Origin: a virus
Direction: 5' to 3' (one strand)
Length of the DNA stretch: 28,923 bases
IMG/VR virus record: IMGVR_UViG_3300044815_000006
Location: 1-28,923 of that record
How positions within the stretch are numbered: the first letter of the stretch is position 1; each line of letters begins with the position of its first letter. Below, one piece after another: positions 4,112 to 13,200 of this stretch. Made by a program: the position numbers and the translations under genes. Under the pieces are notes generated by a model. The model searched no databases and was not told the origin of the DNA. It saw only the letters and a program-made list of their open reading frames with translations.

Positions 4112-5309
4112 CAAGACACAACGCATTGTGTGGGTGTCTGGTATAGCAGGCACAGGCAAGACCTCCATCATGAAGGAGGTGCACGATACGTGGCAGTCAC
4201 GTGACAAGACTGTGCAAGCCACAGCTCCTACAGGCAAGGCAGCCAAGCGCATCCGTGAGGCGTGTGACATCGACTCCAAGACGATGCACGCTGCGCTTGA
4301 GTATCCACGTCCGGGAGAGATCAATCGCAAGACGGGCAAGCCGCTTGTCTCCTCACATCCCAAGCGTGACCACACCAACCCGATGGAAGCAGACGTCCAT
4401 CTCGTTGATGAGTACTCGATGGTGAACTACGAGGTGCATCGCAACTTCCTCGATGCGATGAAGCGGGGTTCGTTGATTCGTATGTTCGGTGATGCCAACC
4501 AGCTACAGCCCATTGAGAAAATCAAGACGCTGAAGGAGAAGCCATCTCAGTTCCTTCAGCTCATGGAGAAGTTCCCAGGTCAGATGCTCACCACGATTCA
4601 TCGTCAGGGTGAGGGCTCATCGATCATCACTAATGGGCAACGTATCCTCAACGGTCAGATCCCCAAGCGGTTCGATGACTACCGCCTGAACATGACTGAC
4701 GAACCTGACAAGTGGATCAAGAAGTTCTGGACGGAGTCGGACAAGGCTGCGCAGTACCGGACCATCACGTCACAGATCATCTCACCAACCAACGTTGGCT
4801 GGTGTGGTACGTTGGCGTTGAACGCGATGATCCAGGAGCTGTGTCATGATGCCTCCGAGGACTACTGCGAAGTCGAACGACACGAGTGGGACGATAAGGG
4901 ATATCTGCGGTTGTACTCTGGTGATAAGGTCATCTATACGACCAACAACTACACGCTCGGCATCTTCAACGGAGAGACTGGTATCGTCAAGTCCTACGCT
5001 GAGTTCGGTGAGATCGAGATCGACTTTGGTGACAAGGTTGTGGTCATCCCTCCTCAGGTTATGGTCGTGGGCTATAACGATCGTGAGACCATAGTCAATC
5101 CACAGAAGGATCTCGAACTCGCCTACGTCATCACCACTCACAAGTCACAGGGCAGTGAGTACGCGTCGGTCATGTACGTGATGAACCGCTCTCGTTCGTT
5201 TAATCTCAACCGCAAGAACTTGTACACAGGGCAATCACGGGCACGCAAGGAGATCGACATCGTGTGCGATCAGCAATCCTTGTGGTTGTCCGTCAGCAAG
5301 AAGGGGTAA
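4059..5309 (+). CDS. SF1B DNA helicase, RecD/Dda-like, 416 aa
   Basis: This is a 5'-3' superfamily 1B helicase that would unwind DNA in phage replication or recombination. Motifs in order: a Q residue at about position 10, Walker A GIAGTGKTS (28-36), motif Ia ATAPTGKAAKRI, Walker B VHLVDEYSMV, motif III FGDANQLQPI, a His-Arg-Gln segment TTIHRQGEG, an OB/SH3-like insertion including YSGDKVIYTTNNY and FNGETGIVKSY, motif V YVITTHKSQGSEYASV and motif VI LYTGQSRARKEI. Length and order match Dda/RecD2-type phage helicases lacking a large N-terminal extension. The start ATG at 4059 is preceded by GTGGAGG. All ATPase residues look intact. It lies in an operon with nucleotide kinase and polymerase genes. 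Confidence 0.92.
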   Translation: MELLFDQSQQEAIDLCLDKTQRIVWVSGIAGTGKTSIMKEVHDTWQSRDKTVQATAPTGKAAKRIREACDIDSKTMHAALEYPRPGEINRKTGKPLVSSHPKRDHTNPMEADVHLVDEYSMVNYEVHRNFLDAMKRGSLIRMFGDANQLQPIEKIKTLKEKPSQFLQLMEKFPGQMLTTIHRQGEGSSIITNGQRILNGQIPKRFDDYRLNMTDEPDKWIKKFWTESDKAAQYRTITSQIISPTNVGWCGTLALNAMIQELCHDASEDYCEVERHEWDDKGYLRLYSGDKVIYTTNNYTLGIFNGETGIVKSYAEFGEIEIDFGDKVVVIPPQVMVVGYNDRETIVNPQKDLELAYVITTHKSQGSEYASVMYVMNRSRSFNLNRKNLYTGQSRARKEIDIVCDQQSLWLSVSKKG

Positions 5310-5315
5310 GGGCTG

Positions 5316-5897
5316 GTGATCATCTTTCTAAACGCGCCTCCTCGTGCGGGCAAGGATACGTGTGCTGAGATCATGTGTCGTCTCGTCCCTGGCATGGGCG
5401 AGTTCAAGATGTCGGCTGTACTCAAGACGGCCATCGCTGATCTATTCGGACTCGACCACCCACAACACAAGTGGTGCGAACACAACAAGGACTCGAAGAC
5501 CAAGGTGTTTGGTGACAACGACTTCTCCTATCGGGAAGTACAGATCTCCTTATCAGAGGAGTGGATGAAGCCGAACTTCGGTGAGGACATCTTCGGTCGC
5601 ATTGCGATGAAGCGGCTAGGTCGCACATTGGACAAGATCCACTTCGTTGTGTCAGATGTGGGCTTCCCTCATGAGGTAGTGCCCATCATCCGAGGTCTTG
5701 CGTCGAAGCATGAGATCAGGTTGTTGAAGATCAGTCGTCCTGGTTGTGACTTCAGCAAAGACAGTCGTGACTGGATACACGGAGCCGACGTAGGCATCCG
5801 TGAGGACACGATCAACAATCGTCATGACCTGGAACTCTACGAGGAGCAGATCAAGATATGGCTACGCAGCGTGAAGCTATTACCGAAGGCTGGCTGA
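5316..5897 (+). CDS. Deoxynucleoside monophosphate kinase, T4 gp1-like, 193 aa
   Basis: A P-loop kinase that would phosphorylate dNMPs to dNDPs for phage DNA synthesis. The start is a GTG at 5316, six bases after the helicase stop codon, with AAGGGGTAAGGG upstream. The N-terminus MIIFLNAPPRAGKDTCAEIM has the strand and P-loop RAGKDT seen in T4 gene 1 kinase, followed by FKMSAVLKTAIADLFGLD, which matches the 'lid/LKDA' region of that family. A strand with a conserved Asp, FVVSDVGFPHEV, and an Arg-containing segment LLKISRPGCDFSKDSRDW complete the pattern. The length is near the family norm of 180-240. The last 40 nt overlap the polymerase gene, so the two are probably co-translated. Confidence 0.85.
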   Translation: MIIFLNAPPRAGKDTCAEIMCRLVPGMGEFKMSAVLKTAIADLFGLDHPQHKWCEHNKDSKTKVFGDNDFSYREVQISLSEEWMKPNFGEDIFGRIAMKRLGRTLDKIHFVVSDVGFPHEVVPIIRGLASKHEIRLLKISRPGCDFSKDSRDWIHGADVGIREDTINNRHDLELYEEQIKIWLRSVKLLPKAG

Positions 5898-8362
5898 GAG
5901 ACGAAGTTACTAAGCGCGCTGCGGCAAGGGAGTTGAAGGTCGAATGTCTGGGTGCGGGGCGGATAGACCAGAGGATCGCCATCGTTTCGGACTATCCGGG
6001 CGATGCAGAGGTCCAGCAAGGCCGACCTCTTGTTGGGCCAACGGGCGTCTATGCTGGGAATGTGTTGAGGACTATCGGTGTCAAGTACTCAGACTGCTAT
6101 GTTACCAACCTGTCCAAGCGACAGCCCGACTTCGATCACAAAGCCAAGACCAACAGCAAGATCCCCGCTGATGAGCGTGCTCAGTGGAAGGACATCCTTC
6201 AGTGGGAGCTGAGTCAGCTACCCAACTTAGAACACATACTGGTGATGGGCAATCATGCACTCTACGGAGTCCTCGGAGAAGACGGCATCACTAACTGGCG
6301 AGGTACTGTTTGTGATGTCAGGATTGGAGAGCGGATATATAAGGTTACAGTTACTCACAACCCGGCATACATCAACACCGATCCTCGTGTGGAGCCTGTA
6401 TTCAAGTTCGACATCAAGAAGTTCGGTCTGGCGTTGGAAGGTAAGTTTCGCCCTCATACGATTCGCCCTCATATCAATCCTACGTATGAGCAGGCCCTCG
6501 AATGGATTGAACACTATCGAACTACTCCTCACCCTGTCGCGTTTGATATCGAAACGATTCACGCAGAGTTGGCGTGTGTTGGGTTTGCAGACAACGCGCA
6601 CGAAGGACACTGCATCAATCTCCGTGACCGTACAGAGCACAGATTCACAGTAGAGCAGGAGGTGGTGATTCATGAGCGACTCCAAGAACTGTTCGACACC
6701 CCCGATAGACAGTGGGTTGCACAGAACGGTAACTTTGACTCTTACTTCCTCTGGCTTAAGTCTCGAATTCGAGTGCCATGCGTGTGGTTTGACACTCTCC
6801 TCGCTCACCACACACTGTTCCCCCGGCTCCCTCATGGGCTGGGTTTTCTCACATCCATGTACACCACTCACCCCTTCTACAAAGACGAAGGGGAAGAGTG
6901 GAAAGAAGGTGGTCACATCGACTCCTTCTGGGAGTACAACGTAAAGGACTGTTGCATCACGTGGGCTGCGTACTCAAAGATGATCAAGGAGCTGGAGGTA
7001 CACAAGCTCAGTGACTTCTTCTTCAACCACGTCATGCGTCTGCAACCACACCTCACATGGATGACAGTCGGTGGCATCGCTGTTGATGAGACACTGCGTG
7101 AGCAGATCGCCAATGAGTTGATCGCCAAGAACGAGGAACAGCTACAAGCGTTCTGGTCCCTAGCACAGGAGCTGACAGGTGAACCTGAGACGTACCGTCC
7201 GAACCCTCGATCAACTCTTCAGATGCAAGAGCTTATGTTTGACAAGCTCGGCCTTGTCGGACACGGACGCAGCAACGATAAGGCTAACCGGGCCAGGATC
7301 AAGTCTCACACTAATACATCCGAGCACGGTGCAGAACTCGTTCGTCTCGCAGAGGCATACATTAAGGATGCTAAGCATCTCTCTACATCGATTGGCATCG
7401 AGACGAACAAGAAGACAGGTGTCTCCACGCTAAAGAACAAGCTCGATGAGGACAGGAGAGCACGTTGTGAGTACAAACAATTCGGCACACAAGCAGCGCC
7501 TGGAAGGCTATCTTCGACACAGACTCTATGGGGGACTGGCTGGAATCTCCAGAACGTGCCTCATCAGGCATACAAGATGTTCATTGCTGACCCTGGTTAC
7601 GAGTTCACGTACTTCGATAAGCGTCAAGCTGAAGCGAAGGTCGTGGCATATCAGTGGAACGTGAAGGGTCTGAAGCGCAACTTCATACGCTCGGAGACAG
7701 AGGATGGATTCGACCTTCATCGTGGCAATGCGGCACAGATCTTTCGTCTTCCTTACGACCAGATACCGAAGCATGACTTTGATCCCGAGACGCACGAACC
7801 GACGAAGCGGTATCTGGGGAAGCGTTGTGTTCATGGGCTCAACTACAGGATGTCCCCCACCAAACTTGCTGAGGTTTGTGACATCCCTCTCGAACAGGCA
7901 TACGAGGCGTACACCGCCTATCATCGAACGTTTCCTGAGATTCGAGCGGCTTGGGCAAAGACTGATAAGCAGGTCACAGCAACGAAGCAGCTCTGGACGC
8001 CGATGGGCAGGCGCCTCATCATCATGGAGCGTCTTGATGATCAGGCGAAGGAATCCATCGTGGCATTCATCCCTCAATCAACGATCGGTGATATGGTTTC
8101 AAAAGCGATTTACGGTTGTCACGAGCATAAGGACTGGCCCCACGGGGAGGCGAGGATCGCGCTCAACATCCATGACGCACTCATTGCCTTACACCTATCG
8201 AAACATGCATCGCTGGTAGAGCGCATCATGCGTGAAGTGAGTGAGGAGCCACTCATCATCAACGATATCGATGGCAACCCACCACAAGAGGTCATCATCT
8301 TCTCTGACTTCAAGCACTCGAAGCCAGGGCCTGATGGTGTACATCGTTGGAGCACGATATGA
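5858..8362 (+). CDS. Family A DNA polymerase with N-terminal uracil-DNA-glycosylase-like domain, 834 aa
   Basis: Replicative phage DNA polymerase. Residues 38-195 form a family 4/5-type uracil-DNA glycosylase-like domain: IAIVSDYPGDAEVQQGRPLVGPTG and CYVTNLSKRQP, with a later THNPAY. Residues 225-380 are a DEDD 3'-5' exonuclease: D230 and E232 (FDIET), D294 (NGNFD) and YNVKD (360-364). Residues about 390-834 are the polymerase: motif A FDKRQAEAK with catalytic D587, motif B R651/K655/G660/Y663 (RYLGKRCVHGLNY), motif C LNIHDAL with catalytic D773. Two changes are unusual: motif A has DKRQAE rather than DYSQIE, and motif C reads HDA instead of HDE. No 5'-3' exonuclease is present. It overlaps the kinase gene by 40 nt and shares ATGA with the next gene. 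Glycosylase activity is inferred. Confidence 0.92.
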   Translation: MATQREAITEGWLRDEVTKRAAARELKVECLGAGRIDQRIAIVSDYPGDAEVQQGRPLVGPTGVYAGNVLRTIGVKYSDCYVTNLSKRQPDFDHKAKTNSKIPADERAQWKDILQWELSQLPNLEHILVMGNHALYGVLGEDGITNWRGTVCDVRIGERIYKVTVTHNPAYINTDPRVEPVFKFDIKKFGLALEGKFRPHTIRPHINPTYEQALEWIEHYRTTPHPVAFDIETIHAELACVGFADNAHEGHCINLRDRTEHRFTVEQEVVIHERLQELFDTPDRQWVAQNGNFDSYFLWLKSRIRVPCVWFDTLLAHHTLFPRLPHGLGFLTSMYTTHPFYKDEGEEWKEGGHIDSFWEYNVKDCCITWAAYSKMIKELEVHKLSDFFFNHVMRLQPHLTWMTVGGIAVDETLREQIANELIAKNEEQLQAFWSLAQELTGEPETYRPNPRSTLQMQELMFDKLGLVGHGRSNDKANRARIKSHTNTSEHGAELVRLAEAYIKDAKHLSTSIGIETNKKTGVSTLKNKLDEDRRARCEYKQFGTQAAPGRLSSTQTLWGTGWNLQNVPHQAYKMFIADPGYEFTYFDKRQAEAKVVAYQWNVKGLKRNFIRSETEDGFDLHRGNAAQIFRLPYDQIPKHDFDPETHEPTKRYLGKRCVHGLNYRMSPTKLAEVCDIPLEQAYEAYTAYHRTFPEIRAAWAKTDKQVTATKQLWTPMGRRLIIMERLDDQAKESIVAFIPQSTIGDMVSKAIYGCHEHKDWPHGEARIALNIHDALIALHLSKHASLVERIMREVSEEPLIINDIDGNPPQEVIIFSDFKHSKPGPDGVHRWSTI

Positions 8363-8835
8363 GGATCGAACCAGTAGGATACGGACGCGCACGCTTCTAT
8401 CGTATCAAGACAGACGACGGTGAGGTACTAGACACTCGCCTCACACGCGATGCAGCACGTCGCTTCGTGCGTGATCAGACGGATGGTGTATGGACTAAGC
8501 CACTAGGCGCTGAGTCGATCATCAAGCTGTTCGCTGAGCGACGCAAGGCGAAGATGATACGCAAGATGGCCGCCTTCCTACTAGGCATGTCCACTCACAT
8601 GCTAGACAAGTACGAAGGCGGTCACAACTTCCCACGTATGGACAGGCTGCACCGCATGCTAGGTCTGGCTGGGTTGAAGCTGGCGGTCATTGATACCGCT
8701 GATGATACTGTGTGGGACGTGTCCGGGGATCAGCCCCGAGTCTTTCCCATACGAGTAAGTCGTGGACGAATAGTATTGCTCGGTCCTCGGAACGGAACAT
8801 CTTCGGTTGATCCCAACTCTCCTGAGGACAACTGA
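8359..8835 (+). CDS. Helix-turn-helix protein with N-terminal basic domain, 158 aa
   Basis: The start ATG overlaps the polymerase stop codon as ATGA, with GGAG six bases upstream. The first 45 residues form a small strand-rich, Arg-rich region (GYGRARFYRIKTDDGEVLDT, then LTRDAARRFVRDQ). Residues 52-112 look like an XRE-type helix-turn-helix: SIIKLFAERRKAKMIRKMAA, FLLGMSTHMLDKYEGG as turn and recognition helix, then MDRLHRMLGLAGLKLAVI. The tail is predicted to be flexible. It is laid out much like the helix domain of the 112-aa protein at 1517, so the phage carries two such proteins about 7 kb apart. Location inside the replication operon suggests a regulator or replication accessory rather than a lysogeny switch. 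Confidence 0.7.
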   Translation: MRIEPVGYGRARFYRIKTDDGEVLDTRLTRDAARRFVRDQTDGVWTKPLGAESIIKLFAERRKAKMIRKMAAFLLGMSTHMLDKYEGGHNFPRMDRLHRMLGLAGLKLAVIDTADDTVWDVSGDQPRVFPIRVSRGRIVLLGPRNGTSSVDPNSPEDN

Positions 8836-8899
8836 CCTCCCAGTCTAAGTCATCCTTGACCACACCATCCCGGTCGTGGTGTTCGATGGAGTACTTGCC

Positions 8900-9016
8900 A
8901 TGCATCGTCATGAACCACCCCTCACCTACCGCGCCCTCTCTGTCATCGCAGTGGTGTCCGCTCTGGTTGCTACTGCTATCCTGCTCTCTGGTTGTGAACT
9001 GCTCGTGTTGCTGTGA
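8900..9016 (+). CDS. Tiny lipoprotein-like membrane peptide, 38 aa
   Basis: A 38-residue frame with GGAG eight bases before its ATG. It begins with a charged start (MHRHEPPLTYR), followed by a hydrophobic helix SVIAVVSALVATAILLSGCE that ends in a lipobox-like LLSGC, then ELLVLL. Cleavage at Cys32 would leave only a seven-residue lipopeptide, so it may act as a membrane-anchored peptide instead. Its stop codon overlaps the GTG start of the DUF3987-type gene (GTGA), which points to translational coupling. Small phage lipoproteins can mediate superinfection exclusion or lysis, but no family is recognised. It lies in an otherwise empty 177-nt gap. Confidence 0.55.
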   Translation: MHRHEPPLTYRALSVIAVVSALVATAILLSGCELLVLL

Positions 9017-10278
9017 ACTACTCGAAGATGGTGCCAGCCAACTCACCCATCGGCAAGTACCTCACCTACATGGAAGCGGTAGAGACAGCGAGGAGCTATG
9101 ACTTCTGGTGTGCGATCTGGGCCTTGGGATCAGCCTGTGGGCGATCTGTATACGTGGACCGACCACGAATCCCCGTCTATCTCAACTGGTACGTCATCCT
9201 CTGTGCCGAGTCGGGTATTACACGCAAGTCAACAGCAGTCTTGGCAGCCCGTCGATGGCTTACAGGGTGTGATGGTTCAGCTCCCATCGTTGAGGGTAAG
9301 ACCAATGCTCCTGCACTCACCGCTTTCCTTGGAGGTCGTACCCTTGAGCATGGTCGAGCTGACGTACACCTCGCAGTCTCTGAACTCGCTACAGTGTTGG
9401 GCAAGGGGAGTGAGTCAGTGGGGCTACCGATACTCCTCACTGACTTGTACGATTGCGAATCGAAGAAGGATCTACCTGGAACTATTAGAGACGGAGAGGT
9501 CCATCTGCGGGACGTCTTCGTTACGTTCCTATCTGCTTCAACCCCTACATGGCTTGCCACCGCTGTCTCACCCCAAGTCATTGAAGGCGGCTTTACTTCA
9601 CGAGTCATGTTTATCACAGACGAAACACGTAAGCGATCCGTGCACTGGCCCCGTCCCGAAGATGCAGATGGTTGGTCAGGTTGTGTGGAGAGCTTGGCTC
9701 GATGTGTTGAACAAGCCCGATCCGTATCCAGAATACGGCTCAATCCTGCCGCCATCACTGCACTGGGTTCGTGGTATCGCAATCGCCCAATCAACCGCAC
9801 ACCCTTTCTCTCATCCTTCGACGCCCGTGAGGATGACCATGCTCTACGATTGGCAGCGTGCCTTTCCATCAATGACGGAACATATGAGATTCAGAAGCGA
9901 CACATTGTGTTCGCTGTTCAAGCCATCACAGAAGTCAAGACCAAAGCCAACGATCTCTTCGGTGGGAACTACAATGAGTCCGTACGAATGGGGGATGGCA
10001 TCGATAAGATCCGTCAGGTGTTGATCGAAGCTGGCATGGATGGCATGTCACACAAGGATCTGTACTATCGCTGTCGCTATCGACTCGACGCTCATGAGTT
10101 CAGCACGTTGATGACTGTCATGCACGAGTGCAACATGGTGCAGATCTTCCTCACCAAGAAAGATCCACACAGCAAGAAGCAAGGTGCCCGTCTCTACCGA
10201 GGTACGCAGAAGATCACTGCCCTTGGTATGACGACCGAGCTGCTGGCAAGAGTGAACCTTCCGAGGGGCTCGGTCTAG
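9013..10278 (+). CDS. DUF3987-type helicase/primase-like ATPase, 421 aa
   Basis: A RecA-fold ATPase resembling the DUF3987 (YfjI-like) phage and plasmid replication proteins, which stand in for DnaB-type helicases or helicase-primases. Seen in order: a helix pair with FWCAIWALGSACGRSVYVDR, the P-loop strand WYVILCAESGITRKSTAV (Walker A-like S67-T74 with K72), a Walker B-like strand VHLAVSELATVLG (E124), a sensor strand VTFLSASTPTWL, and GGFTSRVMFI with a candidate arginine finger (R197). The C-terminal 100 residues look like a winged helix (IRQVLIEAGMDGMSHKDLYY). The start is a GTG at 9013 overlapping the upstream stop. The last 65 nt overlap the convergent 1404-aa gene. It is probably the replicative helicase of the phage. 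No primase domain is evident. Confidence 0.78.
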   Translation: MNYSKMVPANSPIGKYLTYMEAVETARSYDFWCAIWALGSACGRSVYVDRPRIPVYLNWYVILCAESGITRKSTAVLAARRWLTGCDGSAPIVEGKTNAPALTAFLGGRTLEHGRADVHLAVSELATVLGKGSESVGLPILLTDLYDCESKKDLPGTIRDGEVHLRDVFVTFLSASTPTWLATAVSPQVIEGGFTSRVMFITDETRKRSVHWPRPEDADGWSGCVESLARCVEQARSVSRIRLNPAAITALGSWYRNRPINRTPFLSSFDAREDDHALRLAACLSINDGTYEIQKRHIVFAVQAITEVKTKANDLFGGNYNESVRMGDGIDKIRQVLIEAGMDGMSHKDLYYRCRYRLDAHEFSTLMTVMHECNMVQIFLTKKDPHSKKQGARLYRGTQKITALGMTTELLARVNLPRGSV

Positions 10279-13200
10279 AACGTGCACCACTGAAGTCCAC
10301 ATGGATGGGGCGGCCGTAGATCCCACTCAGCTTCTGACTGGCAGTCTGTTCCCAGTTCTTCAACGTCCACAACTGCTCAGTGCGTAGCTGATCGATCTTC
10401 AGATTCCATCCATCGATCAAGTCAAGTCGGTCACGTGGCGTGAGCGTCTTCTTGCCTGTCACGTTGGGATCGTTCGTGCTCGTACCAATGGAGGAGATCC
10501 ACATCTTGTACTTGCCGATCTCCTTCTCCTGTGAATCGATATCAGAGAGGATGGGCTTGGCTGACAGTGCGAGGTCTTGATACACAGGGTCCATCGATGG
10601 CACGAGGCTGTTGCCTGCGATGGGTGTACCATCCATCTGCACGAACCCACCAGTGATCAGCACAGAGGCATCGTTGCTGATCGCCTTGAGGTTGCCCTTC
10701 TTGCTCATCACCTGCGACGTAATCTCTCTGTCAGACGAAGGACGGAGGACACCAGGGAACAATGTCTGAAGCGGTCGAAGCTGACTGAGGCCAGCAAGTC
10801 CGAGCGCCTGGATGCTATCACCTGTAGCGTGTAGCATACGCTCAAGATCAGTGCCAGGATTAGCCAGACCAGTATGAAACGCATCAGCCACAGACACGAA
10901 CATAGCACCCGCAGCACCGAACAGCTCCTTGATGACAGCTTCCATGTTCTTATCAACGAACGAGTTGACATACCGCTCTGTCCCTGCATCTGAGTTGAGC
11001 TTCTGACCAGACACCAACGGTGTGCCAGTAATCAACGAACCAGCCTGTCCACCCACACCGATGCCAGCACGGATGTCGATGCCCATCGTCGCACCAAGCA
11101 CACCAAGGGGAGGTGGGATGGCAATGTCAGTGAAGCGTTGTACTGAGTGGCCCCACATGTGACCATTCTCATGCACCATGCCAGCATTGCCAACGTCACT
11201 GAAGTTGAACAGACCATCCATGCCCTCAAGCACCATGGACCTGAACACACCAAGTTCAGGTGAGACAGGGATCAGCACGGCACGATGAGGGTCCACCCCA
11301 GGGATGAGCATGACCATGTTGTCAGCACGCTGTGAGTCAGTGAGAACGTTCCAGTAGTAGTCGTTCTGTGTTCTCATCGTACCGTCAGGCATTGGATACA
11401 GAGTGTCATCTAGCTCAGCGACCATCTGGTTGTATCCCATCTCCATCACGGTAGGGATACCAACCACACCCGCGAGCGCTGGGATGGCCCACTTCGGGTT
11501 CTTCTGGATCGCACGGCCGATGGTGGCGATGGACTGGATGGTGGCACCAGAGAACGGCACAGCCGCGTGCAACAGATCAGTGTTCGCACCACGACGTCTC
11601 ACATCACCAACGAGATCCTTGCTATGAACCATCGCTGATCTGATGTTGTCAGGCGTGACGGCACCAAGCCGCTTCAGCTCAGCCATGGTGGCACCAGTCG
11701 CAGCACCCTCATGAGCGGCACGGTTCAACGCCATCCACACCTTGCCCACCACCTGCATCCCACCGATGCCTAGCTTCTGTGAGAACTGTGGATTGATCTG
11801 TGACAGGATGTCCGTGACGTGACCACCGAACTCAGACGACCCAGACAGCGGACCACTAGCTGAGGTGCCGAACTCCTTCCTCATCGCTCGTACGATGGAT
11901 GTCTGGTAGGCACGCTCTAGCTTAGGGATCATCGCACGTGCGAAGCCAGGGACCAGAGACGAGATACCAGTGTTCGTCTCCAACCCCTGCTTCAGTGCGT
12001 TGCTGAGGATGCGTGACGACTCGTACACGAAGTGAGCCTTCGCTCCCCTGAACGCGTCACTGTAAGCGGTCGCCCCTGATCCCAGAGCACCAAGCATATT
12101 GCCAGGACGGAAGTCCCCTAGCACTCTGTTGAGACTGAGCTGTTGTGCGGCGAACACTCCTGCGATTGGCGCGAACAGGGAGTACGCACCCGTGGTGCCA
12201 GCCGTCATCATCCGCTTGAATGCATTCATGGTCTTGTTCAGAGTACCAGTCAGTGCAGGATTGATCTCCAGTGCTTGACGGAACCCTGCGTGTGGTACAT
12301 GGAATCCGTACTCTTTCCCGTTGATGCGTAGCCATACCGCCTCCGGTCCTATGATGGACTTTGTTGTGTTGGGTTGGGTTGAGTCTTCGTAGAGCTTCTT
12401 GATCTCTCGGTCTGTGGTGTTGAGGTCTACCTTTGCTGTCTCGATGTCACGTGTGCCAATGTAGCGAGGTGCGTAGCGTTCCTCCTGCCCGATGGGCCTG
12501 AGTTGAGTGAGGTCGTGCATACCATGCTGATCTAACACGAGGTTGGTCAGCTTGAACAACACACTCCTCTGTGACTCAGTTGTGTTGAGATGCTTCATCA
12601 AGCCATGAGCGTAGGCACCAGCCGCTATCAATGCGTTCTCAGGTGCGAGGATACCAGCCCCGCTCTCATGCGCCTTCTGATACCACTGAGCCATGGCCTG
12701 TGTCTCTTTGCCTTGGGTAGTGGTGATACCAAACAAGTCAGTCATCTTCGCCAACATGCCACGACCCTCTGTCGCAGTCATGCCAGGAACGTAGGCTGAC
12801 GATCCACCGAACTGCATGCTCGCCTTCAGCTTGTCAGCGAAGGACTTCTTCATCTGCCCGCGAGCTACCACGTAGTCGAGTGAGTCATCCATCCACAGAC
12901 CTAGCTCCTTGGCTAAGTTGTCAAGGTCAGGACGAGACTGTAGCCATGCGGCACTTGTCCTCATCTCCTGCTGAGTGACAGGACGAGCGGGTCCAGTGGC
13001 TCCCTTGTGCGTGTTGCCCCACAGGTTCGCACGCACACGACTGCTGATGTTGTTCGCGTTGATCCACGCCGTGACATCATCTGCTGTCGCAGCTCCATCA
13101 GCCAACATATCATCGAGAGTAGCCCAACGGCCATGACCAGGAGCGTTCTTGTTACGAGAGGCGTAGTCGTATGCCGTGTTCCATGCCGATGTAGCAAGCT

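Noticed and set aside
4108-4136. TTGACA inside the helicase gene
   Set aside because: No -10 box at any allowed spacing.
6227-6916. 229-aa open frame opposite the polymerase gene
   Set aside because: It lies wholly inside the exonuclease domain coding region and has no recognisable pattern.
10261-10273. Short CCGAG/CTCGG hairpin at the convergent gene ends
   Set aside because: A five-bp stem without a U tract is too weak to call a terminator in either direction.
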